From positions 1-59,190 of the forward strand of contig JAHILF010000024.1 of NCBI GenBank assembly GCA_018897105.1: a DNA stretch of 59,190 nucleotides, given 5' to 3'. Position 1 is the stretch's first letter, and each line of letters opens with the position of its first letter. Positions 17,330 to 26,440 of the stretch are shown one piece after another. This DNA is from Pseudomonadota bacterium. GTDB lineage: Bacteria > Desulfobacterota > Desulfobulbia > Desulfobulbales > SURF-16. The notes under the pieces were generated by a model. It saw nothing but the letters and a program-made list of their open reading frames with translations, was not told the origin of the DNA and made no database searches. The position numbers were made by a program, and so were the translations under genes.

Positions 17330-18021
17330 ATCATCACCTCGCGGAAATACTCCTGAAACAGGCCGTTGAGTTCCGATTTCAAATCAGTCAGAGAACCGAA
17401 ATAGGGATCAATACCATTCAGCCTGTTACAAAGCTCCTGATATCGCCCGTCAAAGCCTGCCAGCCAGAAACTGAAGTCATTGCCATGATGGGACAGCCTT
17501 CTACGGGCATCGATAAAATGGTAAAAGATACTGCTGGCGGATATGTCCGGAAACAGCCGGACAAGTTCCTCAGAGGTCGTGGCCCGTTTGTGGGTGTCAA
17601 AGACAACAATCTGCGAGCGGATAAACTCAAAGGGAGAAGTTGCCTGCAACCAGGGAAGATATTCCTCTTCATCCAGTCGCTCCTCAATAATATCGAGCAA
17701 TTCCCCGCGCAGCGCCTCCAGGCTGGCAAACCCGATGGGATCGATAACCGCCATCCGTTCAGCCAGAGTGGCATCATGCAGATGATACCAAGCCCAGGCG
17801 GCAAAATCGTTGTTATATTCCCGTTCCTCAAAACGCGGCTGCAGCAGACCGCCCCAGAAATGATAGAAGATGCTGGCTTCATCGATCGTCCTGAGACCAT
17901 CACGCAACTCCTTCAGGGTCATCGCGCGGCTGCCGGTGGCAATGGCGATCAAGGCGCAGTCCTTGATAACAAAATCTCCATGAGCCATGCCTGGGGATGG
18001 TTGAACAGTGGTCTCGGTCAT
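17326..18021 (-). CDS. DUF5752 family protein paired with trehalose synthase
   Basis: A 231-residue soluble protein in two related halves: each has the motif SIFYHF (EASIFYHFWGG and ASSIFYHFIDA) after a helix beginning TLKELRDGL or TSEELVRLF, and each half later has a WAWYHLHD- or FSFWLAGFD-like segment. This matches DUF5752, a family usually found next to sugar synthases of the TreT or glucosylglycerate type. ATG 18021 is preceded by GAGGAGGAAGTA; an upstream extension to 18087 has no support. It overlaps treT by four bases. The role is unknown; a regulatory or accessory part of compatible-solute synthesis is inferred from pairing. Confidence 0.8.
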   Translation of the reverse strand: MTETTVQPSPGMAHGDFVIKDCALIAIATGSRAMTLKELRDGLRTIDEASIFYHFWGGLLQPRFEEREYNNDFAAWAWYHLHDATLAERMAVIDPIGFASLEALRGELLDIIEERLDEEEYLPWLQATSPFEFIRSQIVVFDTHKRATTSEELVRLFPDISASSIFYHFIDARRRLSHHGNDFSFWLAGFDGRYQELCNRLNGIDPYFGSLTDLKSELNGLFQEYFREVMI

Positions 18022-18322
18022 TACTTCCTCCTCTTTATTACTCTTCATTTGGCAGCCACTTACGGTCTTCCCGTCTGCAGCCATCATCCTTTTCCGTATG
18101 TGATGAAAATGGAGAAGTGGAACAGCTCAGCCAGTGGGAAATAGGCGAGCGGGGGGCCATATTTTTCAGCAGATACCTCTTTTTTTATATCATATTTGCT
18201 CTTCCTGTCATATTATTTATGCAATAATCAGCAGGAAAAAGGTCATTTGACGGCTTTACTGACAACGAAAAGTCTCCAGCGAATAATCCAAAATCCTAAC
18301 CATACCAACAAGAGGTTCCACC
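18022..18322. other. Divergent intergenic region between DUF5752 and PfpI genes
   Basis: About 300 bases expected to hold two divergent promoters. The part near 18170-18235 is T/A-rich. No confident promoter pair, hairpin or gene was found. Confidence 0.4.
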
Positions 18323-18835
18323 ATGGCAAAAGTTGCCGTCATCATCGCGGATCTATTTGAGGATTCCGAATACACCGAACCGGCCGAGGCCCTGCGCCAA
18401 GCCAGCCATGAGGTAATCCATTTAGGGTTGCAGGCAGGGCAGACCGTGCGCGGCAAAAAGAACAACACACCCGTGGCCATTGATCTGGCGGTGCAGGATA
18501 CCCGGGCCGCAGATTTCGATGCCCTGCTCATTCCGGGAGGTTATTCGCCGGATAAACTCCGGGCCGATCCCCAGGCGGTGAAATTTGTCCGGCAGTTCAT
18601 GCAGAGCAACAAACCGGTGTTTTCCATCTGTCACGGCCCCCAGCTTCTCATAACCGCCAAGTCGCTGGAAGGGCGGAGATTGACCGGCTGGAAATCGATC
18701 AGACAGGATATCATCTATGCCGGTGCAAACTTTATCGATGAGGAAATGGTCGAAGACGGCAACCTGATCACCAGCCGCAGCCCCAAAGATCTGCCGGCCT
18801 TTATCAGGGCCTGCCTGGCAAAGCTGGCAAGTTAG
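18323..18835 (+). CDS. PfpI/DJ-1 family protein (protease or deglycase-like)
   Basis: A 170-residue protein of the PfpI/YhbO type. The nucleophile elbow is S-I-C103-H104-G (FSICHGPQLL), after LLIPGGYSPDKLR, with the glutamate region FEDSEYTEP near residue 15. Family members act as stress-related deglycases or peptidases in the cytoplasm; which activity applies here is not decidable. AGAGG precedes ATG 18323 by seven bases. It stands alone, converging with the FAD oxidoreductase. Confidence 0.93.
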   Translation: MAKVAVIIADLFEDSEYTEPAEALRQASHEVIHLGLQAGQTVRGKKNNTPVAIDLAVQDTRAADFDALLIPGGYSPDKLRADPQAVKFVRQFMQSNKPVFSICHGPQLLITAKSLEGRRLTGWKSIRQDIIYAGANFIDEEMVEDGNLITSRSPKDLPAFIRACLAKLAS

Positions 18836-18874
18836 TGTCTGTGCATAAATCAGCGGAAAGTTTTTCCCCGCCGC

Positions 18875-19993
18875 CTATTCAATGGCCTGAAATTTTTTCA
18901 TGAATTTGCGGTCGATATAGTCCTTGATAAGAAAGGCGAGCCGGCCGTCAAGCTCCAGCCATCTCTTGCGCAAAATGCCGGTGCCGTCGCCCAGGTTGAA
19001 AATGAGCAGGTAATCGCCCCCCGGTGAAAAGGTCTGGAGCTCGCCCTCTTCCAGGGAGGCCATGAGGTTTTGAAACAGTACGGGATTCTCACGGACCGCA
19101 TAAACCCCCACCTTGTCAAGGGGCTGCTCCTGGAAGTAAATACAGTCGCCGCCGCCGAAAATCTCAGGAAATTCGGTGCACTGCAAATACCTGTTCACCA
19201 GCAGGCCTCCGTCAGGGCCGGTGGGCAGGCCTGACTCCTGAAAAATGGGCGACGGCTTCACTCCGACGGAAAGAAAGATAAAATCCGTGGCATACTGTTC
19301 ACCGGACTCCAGGGTAACCCTGCCTGTTGCCACCTCCTGCACATACCCCTGTTCCAGGATTTCAATGCCGCGCCCCTGCAAAGAACGAACTGCCTTGCGG
19401 CGGACGGATTCCGGGAAACGTCCCATGAGTTTTCTGCCGGCAAAGATACGAATATCAGCCAGATGCCGGCCACGGTCACGTAGAAGCCGCCAGACGTTGC
19501 CGGCGATCTCCACGGCAGACGGGCCGCCACCGATGACAGACACGGAAAATTTTCCCCGGCCGGCAAGATCGAGCAGATGCGCCTGGGCCTCCATAAGCCG
19601 TTCAATGGGCTTTACCGCAAAAATTCCCTCACCGCTGCCTTTGACACTGGCCTGCGGCACATAACTGCCGGCATTGCAGGACAGGACATCGTAGTGGATA
19701 GTCGAACCGTCTTCCAGCACCACGTTCTTCTGTGCCCCATCAATGCGCACCACCTTGCCGAGTACAAAGCGCCCGCCCTGTTTTTCCACCACATGCCGGG
19801 TGGCAAAACGGATATCATCCGGCCGGTATAACCCGCCGAGCATGCCCGGCCCCATGCCGGAATAATAATGAAAGGCCGAGGGCCCTATCACCGTCACCCC
19901 ATGGCCCTTTTCCAGGAAGCTGCCAAGATTTGCCAAAGTCACCATATGGGCGTGACCGCCCCCTACAAGTACAAGCCGTTTCCCCATTTTCAT
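18875..19993 (-). CDS. FAD-dependent pyridine nucleotide-disulfide-type oxidoreductase
   Basis: A 372-residue flavoprotein of the NDH-2/sulfide:quinone reductase-like group. FAD-binding motif GGGHAHM near the start (LVLVGGGHAHMVTL), NAD(P)-binding VIGGGPSAVEIA near residue 155, and a late FLSVGVKPSP plus EIFGGGDC FAD contact. The GGGHAH form is also seen in the flavoprotein domain that fuses to SelD in some organisms, so the electron acceptor is open. The C-terminal helices could attach to the membrane. Two ATGs at 19993 and 19987 compete; GGAG spacing favours the second. It follows the nitroreductase gene by about 110 bases in the same direction. Confidence 0.85.
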   Translation of the reverse strand: MKMGKRLVLVGGGHAHMVTLANLGSFLEKGHGVTVIGPSAFHYYSGMGPGMLGGLYRPDDIRFATRHVVEKQGGRFVLGKVVRIDGAQKNVVLEDGSTIHYDVLSCNAGSYVPQASVKGSGEGIFAVKPIERLMEAQAHLLDLAGRGKFSVSVIGGGPSAVEIAGNVWRLLRDRGRHLADIRIFAGRKLMGRFPESVRRKAVRSLQGRGIEILEQGYVQEVATGRVTLESGEQYATDFIFLSVGVKPSPIFQESGLPTGPDGGLLVNRYLQCTEFPEIFGGGDCIYFQEQPLDKVGVYAVRENPVLFQNLMASLEEGELQTFSPGGDYLLIFNLGDGTGILRKRWLELDGRLAFLIKDYIDRKFMKKFQAIE

Positions 19994-20106
19994 CTCCGCA
20001 GGATTTTGATCGCTCTTTTCGTATCCGGCTTTCTGCCGGAAGAGTCAGGTTTACTATAGGCAATGATCAGGAAGGGATCAACTGGTTCGCAGGATTATAG
20101 TCGGTC

Positions 20107-21018
20107 TCAATCAACCAGCCTTGGATAGCGGGGCGCCACCGGTTTGCGGCCGCAGACATGCTGGTATTTTTCCGCAGGATGGCCCAGGGCGATGACGGAA
20201 AAGATCGATTCCCCGGCAGGGATGGTAAGATGGCGTTTAAGGGCCGGGTCATGCCTGATGGCCTCCACGGCAAAACCGATGAGACAGGTGCCGAGCCCCA
20301 TGGCATGGGCTGCAAGCAGGATATTCTGGGTGGCCAGCAGGGCGTCTTCGGCCGGACAACTGGCGTCATCCCTGCCACCGACCAGCATCACTGCCGTTGC
20401 CCCATGGAACAGCCGATCCCGGCCCTCCTCCTGCCATTCATGCAGGCCCTGGGCAATTGTCTGATAATATTTACGGTAGTAGCTGCCCAGTCGGTCCTTG
20501 GCGAAAAGCCTTGATGCCAGCCGCAGCAGGGGATTTGCCGCCAGGTTATTCAGTTTCCTGAAAAATGCGGCCACATGGTTACCGAAACTGATCACCGCTT
20601 CCCGATGGTCGAGAATGGTAAAGGTCCAGCCCTGGCTGTTGGTGCCGGAAGGGGCGGTGGTGCCGATTCTGACCAGGTCTTCCAGCATGGCGCGGCTCAC
20701 CTGCTGATCGGTAAAATTCCTGCAGGAACGCCGGGAACGCATGAGCCGAACCAGGGAGGCTAAATCAAAATCGCCAAAGGGCAGCCAGTGCAGCTCCTCC
20801 TGAAAGGTGGAAAAATCCATGGCGGCGGCGATAACCGGGACAGTAATTGCCCCCACCGGGCAGACAGCCTGGCAGTGGCCGCAGCTTATGCACTCCGTCC
20901 CGCATATTCCCGCCTTATCACCGACCAAGCTGATCGTCCGGTCAGGACAGATGGCAAGACAAAGGCCGCAGCCGATGCATTTTTCACTGTCTATCCGCGT
21001 GGCAACCGGCCCACTCAT
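20107..21018 (-). CDS. Nitroreductase-family flavoprotein with N-terminal 2[4Fe-4S] ferredoxin domain
   Basis: A 303-residue fusion. Residues 1-60 form a bacterial ferredoxin: C14-x-x-C17-x-x-C20-x-x-x-C24 and C43-x-x-C46-x-x-C49-x-x-x-C53. The rest is an FMN-binding nitroreductase domain (RRSCRNFTDQQV; GTTAPSGTNSQGWTF; AHAMGLGTCLIGF). This architecture is common in anaerobes, where ferredoxin electrons reach the flavin; the substrate is unknown. Its ATG overlaps the stop of the flavin reductase gene (TAATG), so the pair is probably translationally coupled. Confidence 0.93.
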   Translation of the reverse strand: MSGPVATRIDSEKCIGCGLCLAICPDRTISLVGDKAGICGTECISCGHCQAVCPVGAITVPVIAAAMDFSTFQEELHWLPFGDFDLASLVRLMRSRRSCRNFTDQQVSRAMLEDLVRIGTTAPSGTNSQGWTFTILDHREAVISFGNHVAAFFRKLNNLAANPLLRLASRLFAKDRLGSYYRKYYQTIAQGLHEWQEEGRDRLFHGATAVMLVGGRDDASCPAEDALLATQNILLAAHAMGLGTCLIGFAVEAIRHDPALKRHLTIPAGESIFSVIALGHPAEKYQHVCGRKPVAPRYPRLVD

Positions 21019-21593
21019 TACTTGTCACGGAACCTCTTACCCAAGGCAAAGGCCTCGCCGATCATCTGGCCCACACTATGATACTTCCGGCCCCCCGGAG
21101 AAAAAATCATTGGTTTAAGCAGGGCGATATCAGGAATATCATTTTCTCCCAATATCTCCTCATCGGCTTTGACATCGATAATTTCACCGATGAACTGGGT
21201 ATGCAGGCCTATTTCCACGATCTGCTTCAGTTTGCATTCCAGCACCAGAGGAAATTCCGCTATATACGGTGCGTCAACCACCTCACTCTTTACCGCGGTC
21301 AGTGCGACGACGGCGAATTTGTCAATACTCTTACCGGAGGACAAACCGAAGTAATCAACTTCAGCGGCATATTTCTCAACTCCCACATTAACGGTAAACG
21401 CCTCGCGGGCAATGATGCAGCCATGGGTGTAGGTTGCCTCCCGTAAAGAAACGGCAACGCAGGGAGGCTTTGAACAGCAGATCCCGGCCCAGGCAGCGGT
21501 CATCACATTGGCCTTCCCGTTTTGATCATAGGTACCGATTACCCAGACCGGAGTCGGATATACCAGGGTATTGGGGCCTAATGACTTTTTCAT
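21018..21593 (-). CDS. Flavin reductase family / FMN-binding split-barrel protein
   Basis: A 191-residue cytoplasmic protein with the flavin reductase-like fold: PTPVWVIGTYDQNGKANVMT, then SLREATYTHGCIIAREAFTVNV and LGENDIPDIALLKPMIFSPG near the end. Anaerobe homologues bind FMN and transfer electrons to partner proteins. The start is ATG 21593, with GGAGAAGAG upstream, rather than the ATG six codons earlier. It is the first gene of a minus-strand group with the ferredoxin-nitroreductase (one-base overlap) and perhaps the FAD oxidoreductase. Confidence 0.9.
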   Translation of the reverse strand: MKKSLGPNTLVYPTPVWVIGTYDQNGKANVMTAAWAGICCSKPPCVAVSLREATYTHGCIIAREAFTVNVGVEKYAAEVDYFGLSSGKSIDKFAVVALTAVKSEVVDAPYIAEFPLVLECKLKQIVEIGLHTQFIGEIIDVKADEEILGENDIPDIALLKPMIFSPGGRKYHSVGQMIGEAFALGKRFRDK

Positions 21594-21699
21594 TTTCTCT
21601 TCTCCTCGCATCTCTGCATTTAACTTGCTTTCAGCAGAAATTCTGAATATATATTTAAGGTTTTACATTTGACTGTCTTGTATTTCACCATTATTAAGC

Positions 21700-22848
21700 A
21701 TGAAACTTGCGATCTGTCTATTTAATTACTTCCCCTATGGCGGCCTGGAACGAAACTTCCTGAGAATCAGCCGGGAGTGCCTTGCCCGGGGGCATACGGT
21801 GGATGTATTCACCATGCGATGGGAAGGAGAAAAACCGGACGGAATCAGCGTCAGCGAGATTGCGCCGCGGGGCATGAGCAATCACCGGCAGGCCGCGGCC
21901 TATACCGCCGATGTTGCAGAAAAAATTAATGGAAAAAACTTTGACCTGGTGCTGGGCTTTAACCGCATGCCCGGCCTTGATCTCTACTATGCCGCTGATG
22001 TCTGTTATGTTGCCCGGATAGCGCGACAACGCTCTTTTCTGGCCAGACTGACTCCCCGCTACCGCATTTTTGCCGCCTTTGAACGGGCTGTGTTCGCCCC
22101 GGAATCGACCGCCCACATCATCATGCTGTCGGAACAGGAAAAAGATATTTATCAAACAATTTATGGCACACCGGAAAACAGGTTCCATATAGTTCCTCCG
22201 GGCGTCGACAAAGAACGCATCAGGTCCTGCCTCAACGGGCAAAACAGGGAGAAGGTCCGGGCGCAACTGGGGCTTTCCCCACAGGACAACTTCCTGCTCA
22301 TGATCGGCTCCCACTTCCACACCAAGGGCGTCGACCGGTCGATACACGCCCTGGCAGCCCTGCCGCCGGCATTGAAAAATGCAACCTATCTCTTTATCAT
22401 CGGCAAGGGCAAGGAAAACCCCTACCTGAGACTGGCTCAGAAACTCGGGATCACGGACCATGTCCATTTCCTGGGTACCAGGGAGGATGTGCCGTTATTT
22501 CTGGTTGGTGCAGATTTCGTTCTCCAGCCTTCCCGTACGGAAAACACCGGCAATGCCATTGTTGAGGCCCTGGTGGCCGGCGTCCCGGTCATGGCAACGG
22601 ACACCTGCGGTTATGCGGTGCATGTTGAGCGGGCCGGAGCCGGCAGAATCATCCCCTGCTCCCCCTTCAGCCAGGAAAATATGAATGCCATGCTGCGGGA
22701 AATGCTTTCCTCGGGAGAGAGAAAAATCTGGCAGCAACAGGCCCTTGCTTACGCAGATGCCACGGACCTTTACAATCGTTTCAAATTTATCGCTGATTGC
22801 ATTGAAGCCACCGCGGCCCAAAAAAGTAAGAGGGGGCAAGGGGCATGA
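21700..22848 (+). CDS. waaG: WaaG-like LPS core glycosyltransferase (GT4)
   Basis: A 382-residue glycosyltransferase of the WaaG (RfaG) type, which adds the first glucose to the LPS inner-core heptose. The start MKLAICLFNYFPYGGLERNF and the FDLVLGFNRMPGLDLYYAAD region are typical, as is the donor-binding stretch PSRTENTGNAIVEALVAGVPV (the E-x7-E motif). It is soluble and expected at the inner face of the cytoplasmic membrane. No strong ribosome site is visible before ATG 21700. It overlaps the following WaaP-like gene by four bases. Confidence 0.9.
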   Translation: MKLAICLFNYFPYGGLERNFLRISRECLARGHTVDVFTMRWEGEKPDGISVSEIAPRGMSNHRQAAAYTADVAEKINGKNFDLVLGFNRMPGLDLYYAADVCYVARIARQRSFLARLTPRYRIFAAFERAVFAPESTAHIIMLSEQEKDIYQTIYGTPENRFHIVPPGVDKERIRSCLNGQNREKVRAQLGLSPQDNFLLMIGSHFHTKGVDRSIHALAALPPALKNATYLFIIGKGKENPYLRLAQKLGITDHVHFLGTREDVPLFLVGADFVLQPSRTENTGNAIVEALVAGVPVMATDTCGYAVHVERAGAGRIIPCSPFSQENMNAMLREMLSSGERKIWQQQALAYADATDLYNRFKFIADCIEATAAQKSKRGQGA

Positions 22849-23783
22849 CTTTTTCCTGCAACTACGAGGCGCCTGTCTCTGTCCGCCGGTACGGCCAACA
22901 GCGGCAAGAGATACTGCTTATTAACGAGAGGTATCAGCACTTTTTGCAGGGTATCGGCTTCACCAGTTTTGCTGCCGCATGGACCTTTGCCCGCGGGGAG
23001 ATCATTAAAGAGAAAGGGGAAAGAACCGTTATCCGGGCAGAATTTCCCTGTCCGGCAGATCCTGAAGTGGAACATGGTCACGGCCCGGAGGAAAATACTG
23101 TTTTCTACATCAAGAAGCATTGTCAGCGACTCAGCCTGTGGCAGCGACTGCAGTGCCTGCTGCGGCCGCTAGTCTCCTGTGGGGAAGGCTTCAAGGAATT
23201 TCATAATTACTGCCGGTTCCGACAAAACGGACTGGCCACAGCCGTTCCCGTTGCTGCGGGGATAAAGTTTTCCTCATTTTTGCGGGCGGATTCCTTTCTG
23301 ATTACCCAGGACTTCTCCCCGCTCACTGCCCTGGAGGATATTGTGTTGCAGCAACCGGCAACCCTGCTGGGTAGGGAAAATCAGCAGAAAAAAAACAATA
23401 TCCTGCGGGCAGTAGGCCGCTATGCCAGGCGCATGCATGACAGCGGCATGAACCAGAAGGATTTCAACGCCACCCATATCCTGCTGCAGAATCTGGTGAG
23501 CGAACAGCCCCAGGTGGCCCTGTTTGATCTGCAGCGGGTGGACCACAACCCGCTGAACCGGCTCCGCTGGCCGATCAAGGCCCTGGCGGAACTGAACTAT
23601 ACCCTGCCCCCCGTGCTTTTCAGCGAAAGCGACAGGCTCTTGCTGTTTTCCGCCTACAAGGGCAAAAAAAATCTTTCCGCCCTGGACCAGTGGCAGTACC
23701 TGCTGATCAGGCGGAAAACGGCCCGTATCGCCAGACACACCCAAAAAAGAGGGCTGGCCCCAAAAATGACGGACACTGAGTGA
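22845..23783 (+). CDS. waaP: WaaP-like LPS core heptose kinase
   Basis: A 312-residue protein kinase-like enzyme that phosphorylates inner-core heptose in its family. The catalytic loop MHDSGMNQKDFNATHILLQN puts the catalytic Asp at about residue 206; the metal-binding Asp is in VALFDLQRVD. An N-terminal half with AWTFARGEIIKEKGERTVIR matches the nucleotide-binding lobe. It overlaps waaG by four bases. It ends in a single TGA (23781-23783), after which the same frame stays open into the next gene. Confidence 0.9.
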   Translation: MTFSCNYEAPVSVRRYGQQRQEILLINERYQHFLQGIGFTSFAAAWTFARGEIIKEKGERTVIRAEFPCPADPEVEHGHGPEENTVFYIKKHCQRLSLWQRLQCLLRPLVSCGEGFKEFHNYCRFRQNGLATAVPVAAGIKFSSFLRADSFLITQDFSPLTALEDIVLQQPATLLGRENQQKKNNILRAVGRYARRMHDSGMNQKDFNATHILLQNLVSEQPQVALFDLQRVDHNPLNRLRWPIKALAELNYTLPPVLFSESDRLLLFSAYKGKKNLSALDQWQYLLIRRKTARIARHTQKRGLAPKMTDTE

Positions 23784-23813
23784 CATTACTCTGCGAACCA
23801 TTGCACAACAGGA

Positions 23814-26363
23814 TTGCTATTTTTCCAGATTATGGGCATTGCTGAAAAAAAACCGGATACCCTTGCCTCCATCCATGGCAAACAGTTTACGCACTATGAG
23901 CAACAGGTGCGCCTGCTTTTAGCCGGCGTGTTGCCGGCCGGTTGGCAATGGGTCCCCTCTTCCCGGAACACGGTAGTTGCAGTGACCACGGCTGAACCCA
24001 TTGTCTATTACAAGGAATTTCTGCCGCGGGACAGCTTTGAACGGATCAAGGCCATCTTCCGCGGCAATCGCTGCGAGCGAGCCTGCAGACAGGCGGGCGT
24101 ATTAGTGGCAGCAGGTCTGCTCACGCCCGAAATCCTCTGCTGGGGAAATGGTCGAAAAAATGCCTTTCTCATCACCAAAGATTTTGCCGGTATCGGTTTT
24201 TATCAGTATCTCAAAACCCATTTTTCGCCACCTCTCAGCCAGGAGCAGATCAGAGAAAAACGCCTGATGTTGGCCAAAGCCGGCGCACTGATCGGCAGAA
24301 TGCATAGCAAGGGTATCGTGCATGGAGATCTGCGGCAGAACAATCTGCTGGTCACAAAAGAGGGGGGGAATTTCCGCTTCAGCCTTATTGACAATGAAAG
24401 CAACCGGAAATGGCGACGTATTCCCCTGTCACGGGTCATGAAAAACCTGGTCCAATTTGCCATATATCCGGATAATATCCTCAGCGGCCCGGACCTGATA
24501 CGCCTCTTTAAGGCTTACAGTGCCAACTACCCGCGATTTTCCGGTCGAAACAGACAAAAACTCCTGCAGACGGTCTGCCTGCGCAGCAAGGCACGTATCC
24601 TCGAATCAAAGTTTAATTGGCAGTGCAAGAATTTTTGCCGGACCTTTCATTCGGACAGGTTTTCCGGGCAGTGTGTGCTGGACAGTGTTCTGGCCAAACA
24701 GCTTGCCAGCGGGGCAGATTTCGGCCAATGGTTTGAATCGGCTGACATCACCATGAAGCATGATAAAAGTATCACCGTCAAACTCCTGCATGGCCCGGCA
24801 GGCAACATTGTGGTGAAACGTTTTTCCGCCAAAAATCTCCTCTATCACCTCAAAGTCTGGGGAAAAAAGGAACGTATTTTTCAGTTATGGAAAATGACGC
24901 ACTACTTTCAGTTCCTGGGAATTCCGGTTGCGCCCGCCATGGGCTATGTCCTGGAAGGCACGGGAGCGTGGCGCACGGTAAGTTATTTTTGCAGCCACTA
25001 TCTTGAAAACACCTACAATCTTCTCGAGTTATCCAGAAACAGAAAAATTTTCCCAGTTTTGCTTAACGACAAACAGATCATATCTAGCGTTGCCGGGGCA
25101 CTGGCCAGATTGCACAACAACGGTTTCTGCCATGGCGACACCAAATGGGCAAATGTTCTGGTGCATCCAGACACAGGGGAATTCTGGTTTATTGACCTTG
25201 ACGGGGCCTCTCAGGTCACATCAATCCTGGGACACGGCGTATGCAAAGATCTCAGCCGCTTCCTGGTAAATATAATTGAACACCAACTCCCGGAAGGGTA
25301 TGCTGACGAATTTCTTTCTGCCTATTGTCGAACAAGAAGGCTGAACAAAAAACTGGTACAGATGGCCATAAAGCCTTCCATAGAAAAAATTCTGAACCGG
25401 CATAAAAAAAACAAGAAAAAAGAGGATATTACCCGATTGATTGAACAGAAAAAAATATGCTGCGCCTTATGCGGCAGCGATCAATATGACTTGTTGTTTG
25501 AGGGCGTGGATCGTCTGCATGGATTTGCCGGCACATTCAGTTATGTCAAATGCAGAGAGTGCGGTCTTGTTTATATGAATCCCCAGATTTGCCCCGAGCA
25601 CATGGGCAATTTCTATCCCGACAACTATGCCCCGCATCAGGCAAACATCATAGGGATCACGGACAGGGATGCCGCACGGGCCAATTTAAAAAAGAGGCCA
25701 TTTTTTGCACGTCTCGCCGGCAAGTTAACGAAAAATTCACGGGTGCTTGATGTTGGCTGCGGCAATGGTTCTTTCCTGAGCCAGGTCCGGGCGCTGACCC
25801 AATGCCAGGTCGCGGGTATTGATATTTCCCCAATTGCCGCTGAGGCTGCGAAAAAAAATTACGGGCTGGATATATTTACCGGCACCATATTGGAGGCCCC
25901 TTTTCCGGACAATTCTTTTGATGTCATCACGGCATGGTCCTTTCTGGAACATGTGAATAATCCGGTCGAAGTATTAGTTAAGCTGTCAAGTCTGCTGAAA
26001 AAGGATGGCCTGTGTATCCTGACCACCCCCAATTTTGACAGCTTTAATGCCAAGTTGTTTAAAGATAAATGGTATCACCTTGATTGCCCGAGACATCTTT
26101 TTATCTATACTCCGCAGACGGTGAAAGCATTGTTTGAAAAAAGCGGTCTTTATGTGAAACAGATTATCTATGACAAGTCTTCGAAAGGTGTTTTAGGATC
26201 ATTACAGTATCAATTCTATGGGGATAATTATAACCCCAGGCATGGGAATCGCCTGAGGAGATCATCCCTGGTAAAAAAAATCGCCTCCCCGTTTGCCAGA
26301 CTGGCAAAGATCATGAAAAAATCGGATGTCATGGCCATCTGTGCTGCAAAGAGTCCTTCTTAA
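23814..26363 (+). CDS. Fusion of two LPS-kinase-like domains and a zinc-ribbon SAM methyltransferase
   Basis: An 849-residue three-part protein. Kinase-like domain 1 (about 20-265) has the loop IVHGDLRQNNLLV with His170 and metal Asp in SLIDNESNRKW. Kinase-like domain 2 (about 285-535) has GFCHGDTKWANVLV (His440) and WFIDLDGAS. A C-terminal class I methyltransferase follows a CxxC-CxxC ribbon (about 549-586) and has VLDVGCGNGSF at about 643-653 and SFLEHVNNP. Neighbours point to LPS core or glycolipid modification. The start is unclear: TTG 23814 or ATG 23832, neither with a clear ribosome site. It lies in the same frame as waaP, separated by one TGA. Confidence 0.85.
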   Translation: MLFFQIMGIAEKKPDTLASIHGKQFTHYEQQVRLLLAGVLPAGWQWVPSSRNTVVAVTTAEPIVYYKEFLPRDSFERIKAIFRGNRCERACRQAGVLVAAGLLTPEILCWGNGRKNAFLITKDFAGIGFYQYLKTHFSPPLSQEQIREKRLMLAKAGALIGRMHSKGIVHGDLRQNNLLVTKEGGNFRFSLIDNESNRKWRRIPLSRVMKNLVQFAIYPDNILSGPDLIRLFKAYSANYPRFSGRNRQKLLQTVCLRSKARILESKFNWQCKNFCRTFHSDRFSGQCVLDSVLAKQLASGADFGQWFESADITMKHDKSITVKLLHGPAGNIVVKRFSAKNLLYHLKVWGKKERIFQLWKMTHYFQFLGIPVAPAMGYVLEGTGAWRTVSYFCSHYLENTYNLLELSRNRKIFPVLLNDKQIISSVAGALARLHNNGFCHGDTKWANVLVHPDTGEFWFIDLDGASQVTSILGHGVCKDLSRFLVNIIEHQLPEGYADEFLSAYCRTRRLNKKLVQMAIKPSIEKILNRHKKNKKKEDITRLIEQKKICCALCGSDQYDLLFEGVDRLHGFAGTFSYVKCRECGLVYMNPQICPEHMGNFYPDNYAPHQANIIGITDRDAARANLKKRPFFARLAGKLTKNSRVLDVGCGNGSFLSQVRALTQCQVAGIDISPIAAEAAKKNYGLDIFTGTILEAPFPDNSFDVITAWSFLEHVNNPVEVLVKLSSLLKKDGLCILTTPNFDSFNAKLFKDKWYHLDCPRHLFIYTPQTVKALFEKSGLYVKQIIYDKSSKGVLGSLQYQFYGDNYNPRHGNRLRRSSLVKKIASPFARLAKIMKKSDVMAICAAKSPS

Positions 26364-26440
26364 GAGCTCCTGAAAACTTTCTGCGGGACGATGGCCATAC
26401 AGAGGAAGAAAGGCGAAACCAGATATTTCATCTTATCGGC

